The notes below the pieces were generated by a model that made no database searches, was not told where the DNA came from, and saw only the letters and a list, made by a program, of their open reading frames with translations. Below are positions 18,985-29,765 of a stretch of 64,000 bases of DNA, piece after piece; position 1 is the stretch's first letter, and each line of letters begins with the position of its first letter. Origin of the DNA: Argyresthia goedartella (lineage: Eukaryota; Arthropoda; Insecta; Lepidoptera; Argyresthiidae); the NCBI GenBank assembly GCA_949825045.1, contig OX463806.1:39332208-39396207 (forward strand). The letters are read 5' to 3'. Position numbers and translations under genes: made by a program.

Positions 18985-21410
18985 AATTCCTTGACATTCG
19001 TAGCTTCAAGGGCATGGATATAACCTCCCTTAATTCAGACGCCTCCTCTGTCGACTGGTCGCCTGTCTACGGTAGTGAGACCATTGATGACAAAGTACGG
19101 AACTTCAGCTCTATTGTCCTGAGCTTGTTTGATAAGCATGCTCCGGTCAAGAGGGTTAAAGTGAAGCATCTTCCTGCACCGTGGCTTACTGACACCATTA
19201 AGGGTCTGATGGCTAAGAGAAACCGTGCCAAGTCTAGATATAAGAGGGATCCGACCGACGATAATCTTTTAATTTTCAAACGCCTCCGTAATCGTTGCAC
19301 TCGCCTGTGTCGTGATTCTAAACGCCGTCATATCTACGAATGTATCGAGAGCTATACTCCAGCACAGGTCTGGAAGTTCCTGAAGACCCTTGGTGTTGGT
19401 AAGTCACAGGAATTGGCAGCCGGAAATGTCGATCTCCGGGGTCTCAATAGTTTCTTTGCAACTCCCCCTGTCGCGATAGACTCCCTCGTCAAGGATGCAA
19501 CCCTTCGTAACCTACGGTCCAAGGCATCATCCCTCACCTCAGCATTTAATTTCATCCCTGTCGGAATCGGCGCAGTAAGGAGGGCAATACTGGCAATCTC
19601 GTCGAAGGCCATAGGTGAGGACAAGATATGTTCGCAGATGATAACAACTATCATTGATGTACTGTTACCTCTCATCACCCACATAATTAATGTGTCGCTT
19701 GACCATTGTTGCTACCCCAGCCAGTGGAAATTGGCACTTGTGATTCCCCTCCCCAAAACGTCTAATCCCGCCTTCTTTAAAGATTTCCGTCCCATTTCTA
19801 TTCTGCCTATCCTCTCCAAAGTCCTGGAATCAATTGTCCACTCCCAACTCTCCTCCTACCTTTCCTCAAAAATGTTACTGAATCCCCACCAATCAGGTTT
19901 CAGGCCGGGTCACAGCACTACCACAGCACTGCTCAAAGTCACTGACGACATTCAATTAGCTATGGATCAAAAGCAGCTTACGGTCCTTACACTGCTTGAT
20001 TTCAGTAGCGCCTTTAACTGCGTCGATTTCGATATACTAGTCGAAATTTTAAAGTCACTTAATGTCTCCTCGCACTCTGCTCGCTGGTTTGACTCCTACC
20101 TGAGAGACCGCCAGCAACGCATTAAGTCTGAGGAGATCTCAACGGACTGGTGTGATCTCTCCGCAGGTGTTCCGCAGGGAGGCATCCTTTCTCCTCTCCT
20201 CTTCTCGGTATTCATTAACTCCATCTCTGACGTTCTTACCTCTTCTTATCATCTGTACGCAGATGACCTTCAAATATATCGGCACTTCTCTCCGTGTGAT
20301 GTGAATCTGACAGTAGAGGCGTTGAATGCTGATCTCGATAACATCAGGAAATGGGCTACCTCTTATGGTCTGCTTGTCAACCCGGGCAAATCGCAGGCCA
20401 TGATTTTGGGTACTCGTCACTCTCATAACCTAGTTCAGAAAATGCCCGTCGACTCTATAGTGTATGATGGTAACATAATCTCATACAGCGAGAAGGCCAA
20501 GAATCTTGGGGTTGTATTTGATAAATTGTTGTCCTGGTCGCCCCATGTTTGTGAGGTCAGCAGACGAGTCTTTGCGTCATTTCACTCCCTACGGAGATTG
20601 CAGCACTTCCTGCCACAGCAGACTAAAATCACCCTTGCCCAGTCCCTCCTACTACCTTTAATCGACTATGCAGATGTTTGCTGGATCGGTGCGAACGAAG
20701 AACAACTGAACAAACTCGAACGACTTCAAAACCTCGGGATTCGGTTTGTCTTCGGGCTGCGCAAGTATGACCATGTCTCACAGTATCGCAAGGAGTTGGG
20801 GTGGCTTCCGATCCGCCTTCGTCGTGATATGCACGTTCTCTCCTATCTGTTCAACATTTTGCGAAACCCCCGCTACCCCTCATATCTTCGAGAACGTTTC
20901 GAGTTTATTTCCTCCAGGCATAGCAACCGGAGATCCCACACGATGTCTCTTCTCTCTACTCCTCGGCATAACACTGCCGCTTACAAACACTCGTTTAGGT
21001 TAACGGCGATCCGACTGTGGAACGCACTTCCCTGCGCTATTAGAGATAGTCCCTCAATTTTCACTTTTAAGACAAGATTGAAAGAGCATTTCCTTTCTCT
21101 TTCGTGATAGGTACTTTTATATATGTATATATAAGTAGTATATGTTTGATATATATAAAAAATTTTGCTTTTGTATTTTATTTAGTATATATCATGTATT
21201 AAATTATTATGTTTTAGTTGTAAACAATTAGATGTACAGTTTTATTGCGCACTAGGACTCTCCTGTTGCACAATTTTTCCTGTCCTACCTAGGTTTGCTG
21301 GTAGAAATCTCTCTTTAGAGATAAGCTCGCCTTTGCTCATAAAATGTTTTGTTACCTTACTATTTCTTTAAGATTTCTGTGCAATAAAGAATATGAATAT
21401 GAAAATGTTT
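18985..21410 (+). mobile_element. 5'-truncated LINE, copy C, with conserved 3' UTR
   Basis: Begins about 60 bases after the tail of LINE copy A, in the linker between the endonuclease and RT domains (the translated IRSFKGM start matches that linker). ORF2 runs to 21107. Its 3' UTR has the block at 21296-21345 (gctggtagaaatctctcttt, then agagataagctcgcctttg) and a terminal gtgcaataaagaatatgaat. Three other copies of this 3' end are in the window. Confidence 0.88.
19014..21107 (+). pseudogene. LINE reverse transcriptase, long intact RT frame lacking the endonuclease
   Basis: A 697-codon open frame with no stop. It begins in the linker after the endonuclease (DITSLNSDASSVDWSPVY), so the endonuclease is missing through 5' truncation at insertion. 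RT motifs are complete: WKLALVIPLPKTSNPAFFKD, FRPISILPILSKVLESIV, LLDFSSAFNCVDFD, AGVPQGGILSPLLFS and LYADDLQIY. The C-terminal region (YADVCWIGANEEQL, RLTAIRLWNALP) is also typical. The absence of decay in 2 kb suggests a young insertion, but without the N-terminus and promoter it should not be mobile. Confidence 0.92.
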
Positions 21411-22015
21411 TATTGAAATCAAAACTATCGATGACAGTTGTTGTGATATAACGAATATCGATATCCGATACCATGGTAATATTCGATTCGATTATTTTTA
21501 CACATTGGTAAAATTGACCTTTCCCCTTCACAATCCGTCATTATAAAAAAAAAAGTTTTCATTGTTCGATTACTGTATGTGGTGGTGATGGTGGTGGTGG
21601 TGGTGGTCTGGTGAAAGTATAATTCATAGTATAGTTATTCCATTATTTTTAGAGCATTTTATTTAAATTTTCCTCATAGTCGGTGTGAAAAGTTGTATGT
21701 GACACTCAGGAGCAAACTTATTTTCGTCATGGGCTTTAACGCTTGAATCCTTCGCTTCACTCTGGATTCAACGTTCCTCCCTCGCCGAAAATACATTTTG
21801 CTCCCTTGAGAAACAAATAAATATTTCTGTCATCTTAAACAGACCAATAATAATTACTAATAATAATAAGACCAATAATATTCCCGACAGTCAGTGTCTG
21901 TAGGAGCTACCTAGACCTAAATAAACATGTGAAACCGACGGCTCTAGTGTTCTAGTATAAACTTAAATTAATGTTATGAATGAAATGCTTTTTATTTATC
22001 AAAAAGCTCCGTAGA
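21411..22015. other. fry intron with a (GGT)n repeat
   Basis: GGT/GTG trinucleotides run at 21578-21607. A small repeated motif 'ccaataatatt' lies near 21840-21880. No gene seen. Confidence 0.55.
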
Positions 22016-22200
22016 AAAATAAAGTGGGTTGTCATAGATTTGTGTATGTCATGCCTTCTCATTCATAATGGCAGGTTATGCAAACAAAATGTCGAAAATC
22101 TCAGTATAAAAATAAAGTGGTTTGACATAGATTTATGTATGTCATGCCTTCTCATTCACATTGGTAGGTTATGTAAACAAAATGTCGAAAATCTTTAAAG
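22016..22200. repeat. Two-copy tandem duplication, unit about 93 bp
   Basis: The unit 'aaaataaagtgggttgtcat ... aaacaaaatgtcgaaaatct' occurs twice head to tail with about ten differences. The frame across both (MSCLLIH...LCKQNVENL twice) is a consequence of the repeat and is not evidence of a gene. Confidence 0.9.
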
Positions 22201-23394
22201 AATCAAAACAGGGCTCGAATAACATCAGCACAAGGATACGCTCACACTCTCTTCACTTACTATGCTATCAAATCAGTGATCGTCCCTGACATGATTTACC
22301 CACCATCAAGAATAATATTTAACGGTTATAAGGCCAGGACCAAATTCTTCGCATCGTTGCACAACGGAAAGCGTTTCACTGGGAAAAAATGTATCACAGT
22401 GGAATTTATAAATTGCGTGCATGATAGTAAAAAGGGGTTTATTATTTTTAAGTACCTGGGTGAACGAGCTTTGATCTATGCGTAATTTCAAAGTAATGGT
22501 TGAGCCCTTTTAAAAAATTCAAGAATTCAAAATTCGTAAAAACATAACAAATTACATTTTTCATATTTTTTAACATTGTAAAAATACCAAATTATGTAAA
22601 TTGGAGCAATCTTTGAATTATTATTAAATCTCAGATTTGAAACACTATCGACGGTTTTTTTATAATTGATTACATATAGAAATATGATGTGCACATAGCT
22701 TTACAATTTTCGTGTCATTCGTCGCACAATGGATCAAAACAACATGTTTATAGCTCGGGAATTTAACTGGTAAACGAAAGCACTCTCGTATATTCCAATT
22801 CAATTGAGTAAGCTTATAGCGAGAGATGTATGCCAGGATCGTAGCAGTGGAGGTCTTTAATCTCTGTCTTCCCCTCTTCCGGGAGAAAATCATTAGCATT
22901 TGTTTATGTATGTATGTAAGCTTATTGATGTAAGACTGAAAATTCACAGAAGTCAGGAAATATTACAAATATCTACATGATAACTCGAATTTATAACGAA
23001 GCACTGTGGCACAGAAAACATTTTCTCGTCGACAGTAAAACAACATTGCCGCAGTATCCTGAAGAAGATTACAGCTAATGAGTCAGTCTTGCCACAGCAA
23101 ATAAAACAAATTCCCTGTCATTAGGTATTGAAATACTGCATCTATGGGGTCGCAATATTATGTGTCACCAGGAAGCATATTTGGGGCACTTATAAACTGT
23201 TCATTATTAGAAAGCCGATCGAACTTAAAATAATCTTAATGATTATTATGATTTTGTTGTACACTAAGGGCAATAAAATACATTATATACACATACATGC
23301 CCATTGGTTGTTTTAATAAGAATTATTTATATGTTCTTGGCGAGCTGAAGAAGGGAAGGGAAGCTTAATCAGAGTTAATCTAAGGAATTCAGAA
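22201..23394. other. fry intron, unassigned
   Basis: AT-rich. A 69-codon plus-strand frame at 22276-22485 has no domain I recognise. No other feature is supported. Confidence 0.5.
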
Positions 23395-23668
23395 ATGTAG
23401 GTAGTATGTATGTATTTATTAGAATATATATATTTAAGATTTATTTATATTTAGGATGTATATTTTATGTATGTAGTTTATTGAGTTGTAATTAGGGTTT
23501 GTTGTACGCATAGGTCTACCCGTGCTCAGCGATTCACTTTTCTCATCCTGACATGGTTTGCTGGAAGAGATCTCTTGATATAGATAAGCTCGCCTTTGTA
23601 CACTATTTTAATGTGTATCTTGTTATTTTAATTATTTGAGTGCAATAAAGAAATTATGTAATTATGAA
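23395..23668 (+). mobile_element. LINE 3' UTR fragment (same family as copy C)
   Basis: Matches the end of LINE copy C: a tatgtatgtag/ttagggt section, then ggtttgctggaagagatctc, agataagctcgcctttgta and gagtgcaataaagaaatt. It is 5'-truncated, so only the 3' UTR remains. Confidence 0.8.
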
Positions 23669-23819
23669 TTAAGAAAGCGCAACAACCTCACAGCTTATAA
23701 TTAAACCTATAACTGAACATCCAAGCCCGAACAATGTAATCATGGGCGGTTTTCTAGTCGTTCTGTAGGTTCACCCAGCGCTTCCGCGGTCTATTTTCAA
23801 TATTCGTACACCACGACGA

Positions 23820-23990
23820 GTGCAAGGAACGGGCTGCTCTGGGAAGGTCAAAATTGACGGATGGGGTAAACAGGGGCGCGGCGGCGGCGGTTTGGGCCAC
23901 GCCCGTGTTTGGAGACCCTAGCCGAATGCGGCTAGAAGGCCGCCCCTTGCGTGGCGTGGCGACGTGGAAACGGGTTACATTACAACGACG
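23820..23990. other. CpG-rich patch of unknown nature
   Basis: GC-rich stretch with GGCGGCGGCGG, gccacgcccgtg and two overlapping frames (minus 23754-24077, plus 23854-24129), neither recognised. It stands out from the AT-rich surroundings; it could be a piece of a transposon or an unrecognised exon. Confidence 0.4.
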
Positions 23991-24299
23991 CAGAATTGAT
24001 CTAAATGTAAAGCGAGTATCAGATTTATCGACTAAAAACTCTTGTAGCAATATTATCATGGAATTATTCGATTTCATTGAAACGTTGTTTGTTCACGAAG
24101 TTTGCACTTGGAGTTTACAAAGCGCATAGTTTGAAATTTGCTTTGTTCCTGTTGAAATCGGACCAGTCTGACGCTCAGGACCACTTGTACCATTTGCCAG
24201 TACAATTGATGGTATTAGAGTTATTAGTTTCGCCCTGTAGTACCATGATCTAAAATACAAGTAAATATTCGGATTCACTAGTTATTTTTTTAGTGTCTT

Positions 24300-24600
24300 T
24301 GTAACCAAATAATTTTATATGAAAAAAAACATACACGTTATGACACCACGGATAAGTTTTGGTTCACTTATTTCCAATTTAGACTGATAACTTTTTAAAA
24401 TAAAATATATTAAAGAACCGTCGCAATGAAGTCTACTACCGATTTAAAAAAAACCGCATTATAATCCGTCCACCCGGTGAAGCGCAAGCAAGGGTGCCAC
24501 GGACAGATAAACAGAGAAATACTCCGGCAGAAAGACAGACAGACGCTTCAGCCTTATAACCTCTTAGTCAGGGGTTAGAAAACGAAAGGGAAAAAGCATT
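24300..24600 (+). repeat. Interspersed repeat, also at 52850-53005
   Basis: Shared segments: ggttcacttatttcc, then cgcaatgaagtctactac and aatccgtccacccg. The copy ends in a gacagacagacgc run typical of lepidopteran repeats. No coding capacity. Confidence 0.7.
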
Positions 24601-24644
24601 TTAACGTATATTCCAGTCACATTAACATGTATTTTCTCGTAAGG

Positions 24645-24835
24645 GGTGGCAGTAATTTTTTGACAGGTGTCACTTTTATGACCAGTCATATTTTTGACAG
24701 GTGTCATGAATTTAACAAGTGTAAATTTTTGTCAGCTGCAACTTCTTGACGGATGCCATGATGTTGAAAGGTGTCATGAGTTTAACAAGCGTCATTTTTT
24801 GTCAGGTGCCACTTTTTGACAGATGCCATGATATT
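24645..24835. repeat. Diverged tandem repeat (ttgacaggtgtcat units)
   Basis: Units of about 30-45 bases containing ttttgacaggtgtca and aatttaacaagtgt alternate about five times with many changes. A related piece is at 62083-62115. Each unit holds a small inverted motif (tgacaggtgtca). Confidence 0.75.
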
Positions 24836-24894
24836 GTTTCAGTATATTTTTGATTCATTCGAAAAAGTTACACTTGTTAAAATAAAGACCAGAG

Positions 24895-25145
24895 ATTGGA
24901 TAATCGGATGCATATTATTTACCTAAAGTTGAGTTGTTGGCTATTACGGAATGCACTTTTGTATCGAAAAATACCAGCGATTCCGGGATCGACAAATTTA
25001 ATGTTCTGATTTTAGAATCGGATGTGTATTTACCTACATTCAGGTGTTGGCTAATATGGAATTCATTTGTGCATCATCGAAAATCCTGCGATTCCGGAAC
25101 CACAAATTTATTGATTTTCCGACTATAGAATCGGATGCATGTTTA
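24895..25145. repeat. Diverged two-copy tandem repeat, unit about 115-120 bp
   Basis: Both copies contain 'aatcggatgcat/gtgtatt', 'ttacctaaagttgagttgttggcta'-like sequence (second copy ttacctacattcaggtgttg), and 'gcgattccggga/gcgattccggaa'. A third partial start (aatcggatgcatgttt) lies at 25128. Confidence 0.7.
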
Positions 25146-25294
25146 ATAACACACATTGCCCCTCCTCTTCAATAAATCCATAGGAGGCTCTTTTACCAAC
25201 AAAACATCTTATGTATAAAATTGACCTAAAGTATCACATATGCTAGGGGAAAGACAGGCAGTTCCAAAACTTATTTTTTATTAAACCTAATTTT

Positions 25295-25576
25295 CCCGTG
25301 TTCCTGAATGATCAGTGATCGATCACACATGACCAATTGGAAAATGACCAACGATTTTATTCCTGACGGACCAACTATGAGAAATTGTATTAAAAAGCCT
25401 CTTTGAAGCTATGTGGTCCTGGTACTTTTTGTAATTGTGAGAAGTGCTACTCCGGAATCATTTTGCCAGCTTTATTGATGACGCTCAAGCAGTTGGTTCA
25501 TTAGGAACCAAATCATATATGACCCACTAATTGACCAACTAGTTGAACAATTTCGTAGGTCATTCAGGAACACGGG
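25295..25576. mobile_element. MITE with 17 bp perfect TIRs
   Basis: The left end cccgtgttcctgaatga (25295-25311) and the right end tcattcaggaacacggg (25560-25576) are exact reverse complements. The 282 bp between them have no frame of note. It is a non-autonomous DNA transposon; superfamily unknown because the target duplication is not clear. Confidence 0.85.
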
Positions 25577-25955
25577 CTAATTACTTCTCTTGGCTTTGAC
25601 ATTCTCTTAAGAACCTTCGCGTTTATAGAATAGTTTTATCCTAATAAGGAGCTAATAGTATGATCTCCACCGACCAGACGGCACGGCAACGGATTTTACA
25701 ATCTGAAATCAAAAACAAATCAAAACGAAATGCAGCAGTCAACACATTAATTCAAGTTTATATTAAAGTTCAACTGAGCAAACCACAATAGTCGAGTCGA
25801 TACTGATTATCGATATCGACCACATCATTATTTAATTTCGTCTAACCCTGGTAACCCTTAATCTGTCATTTATACATAAAGTCTTCTCGGGGATTTTGAC
25901 GTAGTCTAGGTATCTAGGTAAATGTTATAATAAATGTCTAGGTAAAATTAGTTAC

Positions 25956-26057
25956 CTTAGCAGTGATGTAGAAGAGGTTGTTGAGTACCATCTCAGTAGC
26001 TTCAGCTGAGCCGAGTCCTTCCCGTCGCGCCGCCCGCCCTGCCTCAGGTGTGTAGTA
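25956..26057 (-). CDS. fry: Furry exon: [16 protein letters not shown] segment
   Basis: Minus-strand exon of 102 bp, 34 codons, phase 0 to 0. Acceptor GGTCCACAG before TAC at 26057; donor GTAACT after AAG at 25956. It encodes [14 protein letters not shown] and [18 protein letters not shown]. The second half is strongly conserved in Furry, while the middle is variable. It joins PLCYMQ upstream with FSDSHPKE downstream in frame. Confidence 0.93.
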
Positions 26058-26179
26058 CTGTGGACCACCGAGAAATGTTAATAAACTGAAAAATAAATAG
26101 CAGATACCAAAGAATTCAAAACTAATATCACATGTAAGCCTCACGAGCGACAATAAAAAACACCCCATTTAAGTTTATC

Positions 26180-26360
26180 GGATGAACAAGTGGAATATTA
26201 TAAAACGAATAGCCTAACTGCATTGTCTTTGAATACCACATTTGTATGTGGAAAGTTTGTACTTATGAATGCACTTGGTAATGTACATGTAGTATGAAAG
26301 TAGTCGCACCAATAACTTTATACACTACATTTTGCGATCTAAAATACAACCTATTGACTT
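26180..26360 (+). repeat. Interspersed repeat X (copies at 11830-11960 and 62550-62710)
   Basis: Shared text: gaacaagtggaat, then aacttatgaatgcac, tggtaatgtac and gcaccaataactttata. The copies differ at many sites, so it is old. No coding capacity; superfamily unknown. Confidence 0.7.
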
Positions 26361-26544
26361 TTCACTAAAATTATAAAGCCTGTGTCTCTCTCACGGTCAA
26401 CGAAAATATGTCTCCAGACACTTCATTTGTTAAAATCTGTCAATCCTTTTGGGCTGTAGTGTTTTTTTTAAATTTTTAATCCCATATCTCAACCATTTTC
26501 AAAAAATCCCACTAACTGAATCAGCCAAAAAATCATATAATTAT

Positions 26545-26693
26545 CGAACGAGTAGCCCATCATGTAATTCTGATATCCAGGACTTTCAATTGATTTTCAA
26601 AAATAGACCAATCACAGCACGATTAATTCTCACTAAAACGATTGAGATTCCTAGATGTCAGAATTACATGATAAGTCGGTCTACTTGCTCGGC
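26545..26693. mobile_element. Fold-back element (two arms of about 48-52 bp)
   Basis: Left arm (26545-26592: gagtagcccatcatgtaatt, then ctgatatccagga) and right arm (26640-26693) are imperfect reverse complements with about 75-80% identity around a loop of about 47 bp. It looks like a MITE that has kept mainly its arms. Confidence 0.7.
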
Positions 26694-26699
26694 TATTTA

Positions 26700-27245
26700 C
26701 AAAAAAGATTTATAAACTGACAATGCCCGTCGCGGACGATTTCAGAAGCCAGTCCGATAAACAAAAGCTTGTGGAATGTAACGTAAGATCGCCGATCGCC
26801 TTACCTACAGATATGGCTCTCTCAAAATTTCCTTTAAGTTTTTGACTATTTCCTAGTCAGTAATTTGAATGAAAATTTGAGAGATCTCGGTTTCCATCGG
26901 ATGAGGAGATGAAGGAGTCTTTTAAGACCATTTTATAGCCAAGCTTTGTCAATGACATCACAAACTTCCACATGTCATAATTTCAGTTAGATTAACAATA
27001 AAAAATAAATCATCCATCTAAGTCTCTTCTTTTATTCCTAGGTGATACAGCGACCCTACGTTATATCAAAACGAAGCGAAATTGCGTTTTGTTTCGGTTA
27101 TAATACCCCAATAGGCGCGCGGGGTTTGGACGGAGGGGCGCGCGGAGAGGGTGCCATGAACCCCGGAGTTGTCCCAATTCAAAGTTCAAGTTCATCGCCG
27201 TCATAGTTACATCGTACAGCTAACCTACAGATCTTGCATTTGTTG
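26700..27245. other. fry intron, unassigned, with a CpG-rich patch
   Basis: A patch with ggcgcgcggggtttggacgg lies at about 27112-27160. No gene seen. Confidence 0.45.
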
Positions 27246-27249
27246 TGAG

Positions 27250-27415
27250 TGTTGTGCTTGTTTCAGCCCACGGCTGGGTATAGAGGTAAGCCTCCTCCAA
27301 TCAAGGTTTTCCACTCGATATTGGTACTGCCATCAACCCATCTGGCTGCACCCGACCCATGATCCTTTTCCCTAGTACGTCCCACTTACTGACTGACCTG
27401 TTATTCTTATTATTT
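27250..27415 (-). mobile_element. 3' end of an RTE-like LINE (minus strand)
   Basis: On the minus strand, ggaggcttacctctataccc followed by agccgtgggctg resembles the frequent lepidopteran LINE end 'gaggcctatacccagcagt..gggctg' also present at 42765-42815. The part to 27415 is its continuation. Coding sequence is absent. Confidence 0.5.
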
Positions 27416-27970
27416 ATTCTCCGAGATGTACCTGTAAATATATTGGCATCTTTTCTATCACCCGCATCTCTGAATAAAATATGAGTAAAGTGGAAAGAGG
27501 AAGGTCTCCCACTCCCGACGCATTCCCACTATGTGGACTGGTAACGTTGGATATTATCGTTGCGGTTTCTGTTTCCGATGGCGCAATCTGTCTATATTGT
27601 GCCCGTGTTTGTTTACGAACCACACACATTTAGACGGCCTACTATCAATACTTTCAGCGTAGTGGAAAGGCGGCCGATGATACCTTTATTCTGCTTCTCA
27701 TCAAAACTTGAAGTGAACGCGTAAACTTTTCTGTTCTCGCGTCAAAGGAGCACCGGGTGCGGGGGTCAGGCGGGGGGTACGGGGGTAAGGTAGACCACAC
27801 TGTGTCAAAGGAGGCTACAACTAGCGATCGGGTTTCTGAAAACCACTCCGAAACTTGGGTCGACAATGAAGACAGCATATTTGATAGTTTCGGCTTTTTA
27901 GTGGAAATGGGAATCGAGTTTACTTGATAATTAACTCTCTATATTATTTAAGTTCATTTATATCGTCACG
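27416..27970. other. fry intron, unassigned
   Basis: Two minus-strand frames of 71-74 codons (27414-27629, 27654-27878) show no recognised domain; the second is in a Pro/Ser/Thr-rich GC patch with cgggggtacgggggtaagg. Confidence 0.45.
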
Positions 27971-27972
27971 CT

Positions 27973-28240
27973 GAGCTCCATGGTCTAACGGGTTTTACGC
28001 TTGCTTCTCACACAGGAGATGCAGGTTCGAATCCTGACCATGTACCAATGAGATAATTAATTTATGTTAATTACATTATCGGACGTTGAGTGTTTCAAAT
28101 GGCACATTAAGCTGAAGGTCCCGGCTACTATCGCTACGTGGTAGTGGTAGTAAAATCCCTCCATCAACCCTGGAGTATGGCTTAATCTCACTCGCATCCG
28201 GGTAAAGGCCTGTGCCCCTCGGTGGGGACATTAATGGGGC
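27973..28240 (+). mobile_element. tRNA-derived SINE, family C
   Basis: tRNA-like head with an A-box-like 'tggtctaacgggt' and B-box 'ggttcgaatcc' (28024-28034), then a non-tRNA body (accaatgagataattaattt, cacattaagctgaaggtccc, tgtgcccctcggtggggaca). A tRNA-like 5' end plus a long unrelated body is diagnostic of a SINE and not a tRNA gene. A broken relative is at 10440-10540. Confidence 0.85.
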
Positions 28241-28249
28241 TACATTTAT

Positions 28250-28325
28250 ACATCGCCACGCTTTTTCCCATACGGGATGGCAGAGGCGTAGTAGTTCCCA
28301 CGGTTAGCCAGTTAATTAACTCCCA
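28250..28325 (+). repeat. Interspersed repeat 'cccatacggggtggcagaggc' (copy)
   Basis: The unit cgctttttcccatacgggat then ggcagaggcg, cccacggttagccagtta occurs here, at 30310-30400, 63725-63810 and in part at 9745-9790 and 61955-62000. Short, with no coding capacity. Confidence 0.75.
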
Positions 28326-28371
28326 TTTAAATGTTTACCGAGCCCAAACACCGGGTCTTTCCACAAAAAGT

Positions 28372-28475
28372 AAACTCAAATAACTCCTGTTCAACACTTG
28401 TTTAAAGACAAAAATGTATATAGGATTTGACGTTTATTTTGAGGTTAGGCTATGTGTAAAAAAAACTGCCTTCTA
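28372..28475 (-). mobile_element. MITE 'ttaccacaaaaaata', copy 3 (diverged)
   Basis: Reverse-strand, mutated relative of the elements at 44668-44774 and 53307-53412; shared inner text includes ctgttcaacacttgttt and ggatttgacgttt. The ends are partly eroded. Confidence 0.7.
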
Positions 28476-29600
28476 ACCTCAAAATACCACTTCGCCGCTT
28501 GATTTTGGGTTCTCAGGCGAAAAAATTCTATTCGTTCGAAATGGTTTCTTTAGGAACCTCGCTACGACCCTCAAAATTGGTTCATGCCATAATCTACTCG
28601 GTACGTAAATGTAAGCCTTTGCGAACTCGTACGAAATGTACTATAGTATCACGGTGTACGTCTAATTTTCCTTTGTTTGGTGAAATGTAGAGACTGAATG
28701 CGACTAATGTGACAAATAATGTGAGTGAGGTACAATTTTAGTTTTGTTGAGTACCTATACCAATACAGTATAGAAACCATGACTTTTAATTATCTTTACC
28801 ATTATTATGAACTTCCCCAGTGGAAATTAGGGTCGCAAATAAATATAAAATACTGATCCTCAGTACATTGACCCGATCATCTGATTACAAGTTACAATGG
28901 GAGACCCATTTTTATTATCGTTTGCGATCACAGATTTCTAGGCGAAAGTTGTTTAAATAATAATGGGTACTGTAATTCCCCGAAAACTGGTCAGCTAATT
29001 AAATGTCACCCTATATGTCTGTCTGATATCTTGAGGTCTATGTGACCTATATAGGCTTTTCTTTGTTGCCCATCTCATAGCGCCAACTCTATAAACTTAT
29101 ATTTAGATGGAATTTTCATGCCACCGAATTCGGCCCACGATGTTATATTTCAAAGGGACGGCCGACGTCTCCTATGGTTTATGTGTATTCATCAGGTAAA
29201 GCGTTATTCCACCAATTGTCGGACGTAACATTTGTACTAATCGAATCCAGCCCCCTAGACAAGTTGAATTTGCTACCTAACGCCGTGAAAAGTCACGTGA
29301 TCAATTTCGTTCGCAAAAGTCAGATCGCTTACTCTTACTGAGCATCGTATCGAGCGCTAAGTTTTCAAATGCAACTTGTCTAGGAATTCAGGTCTTTTCT
29401 TTACCAGGAAAGTTCAGTGGCCCAATTTAAAGGAACTCATCAAATTGAATGGAATCCAACAGCTTTTGCCCAGTTTTCTCAACCGATTCTCGTGAAATTT
29501 TGTCCACCTACGAAATGGGATTTTGATTTCCCATACGGTAATACTGGCGCCGAAAGCTGGCTACGAAACGGTCTGAAGGGGTGTCCACCACCTTGCGCCT
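28476..29600. other. fry intron, unassigned
   Basis: Plus-strand frames at 28499-28690 and 29417-29614 have no domain I recognise. I see no structure. Confidence 0.45.
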
Positions 29601-29619
29601 ACATCTTTCCTTAGCTATC

Positions 29620-29765
29620 AAGACGTCCCCTCTATTCTGTAGCTAACCAACTTGCTACTTCACAAGTCAAGTAGTTTTCGGGGTTAATATAAACTTTAAC
29701 CACAATTAGGGGAGGAATTTCGCCAAATGCCTTCTTAGTGCTACCCTACGCTATTTAAGGAATCC
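29620..29765 (+). repeat. Lepidopteran interspersed repeat (copy also at 52580-52725)
   Basis: Shared text: acttcacaagtcaagtagtt, tataaactttaaccac, ggggaggaatttcgc, then ccttcttagtgctaccctac. Comparable sequences are frequent in moth and butterfly genomes (from memory). Confidence 0.7.

Noticed and set aside
21980..22198. 72-codon frame with an internal repeat as a small secreted protein
   Set aside because: The repeat is a DNA tandem duplication, there is no signal peptide and no supporting context.
23754..24129. Host exon in the CpG-rich patch
   Set aside because: No splice-bounded peptide that I could recognise; kept only as a composition feature.
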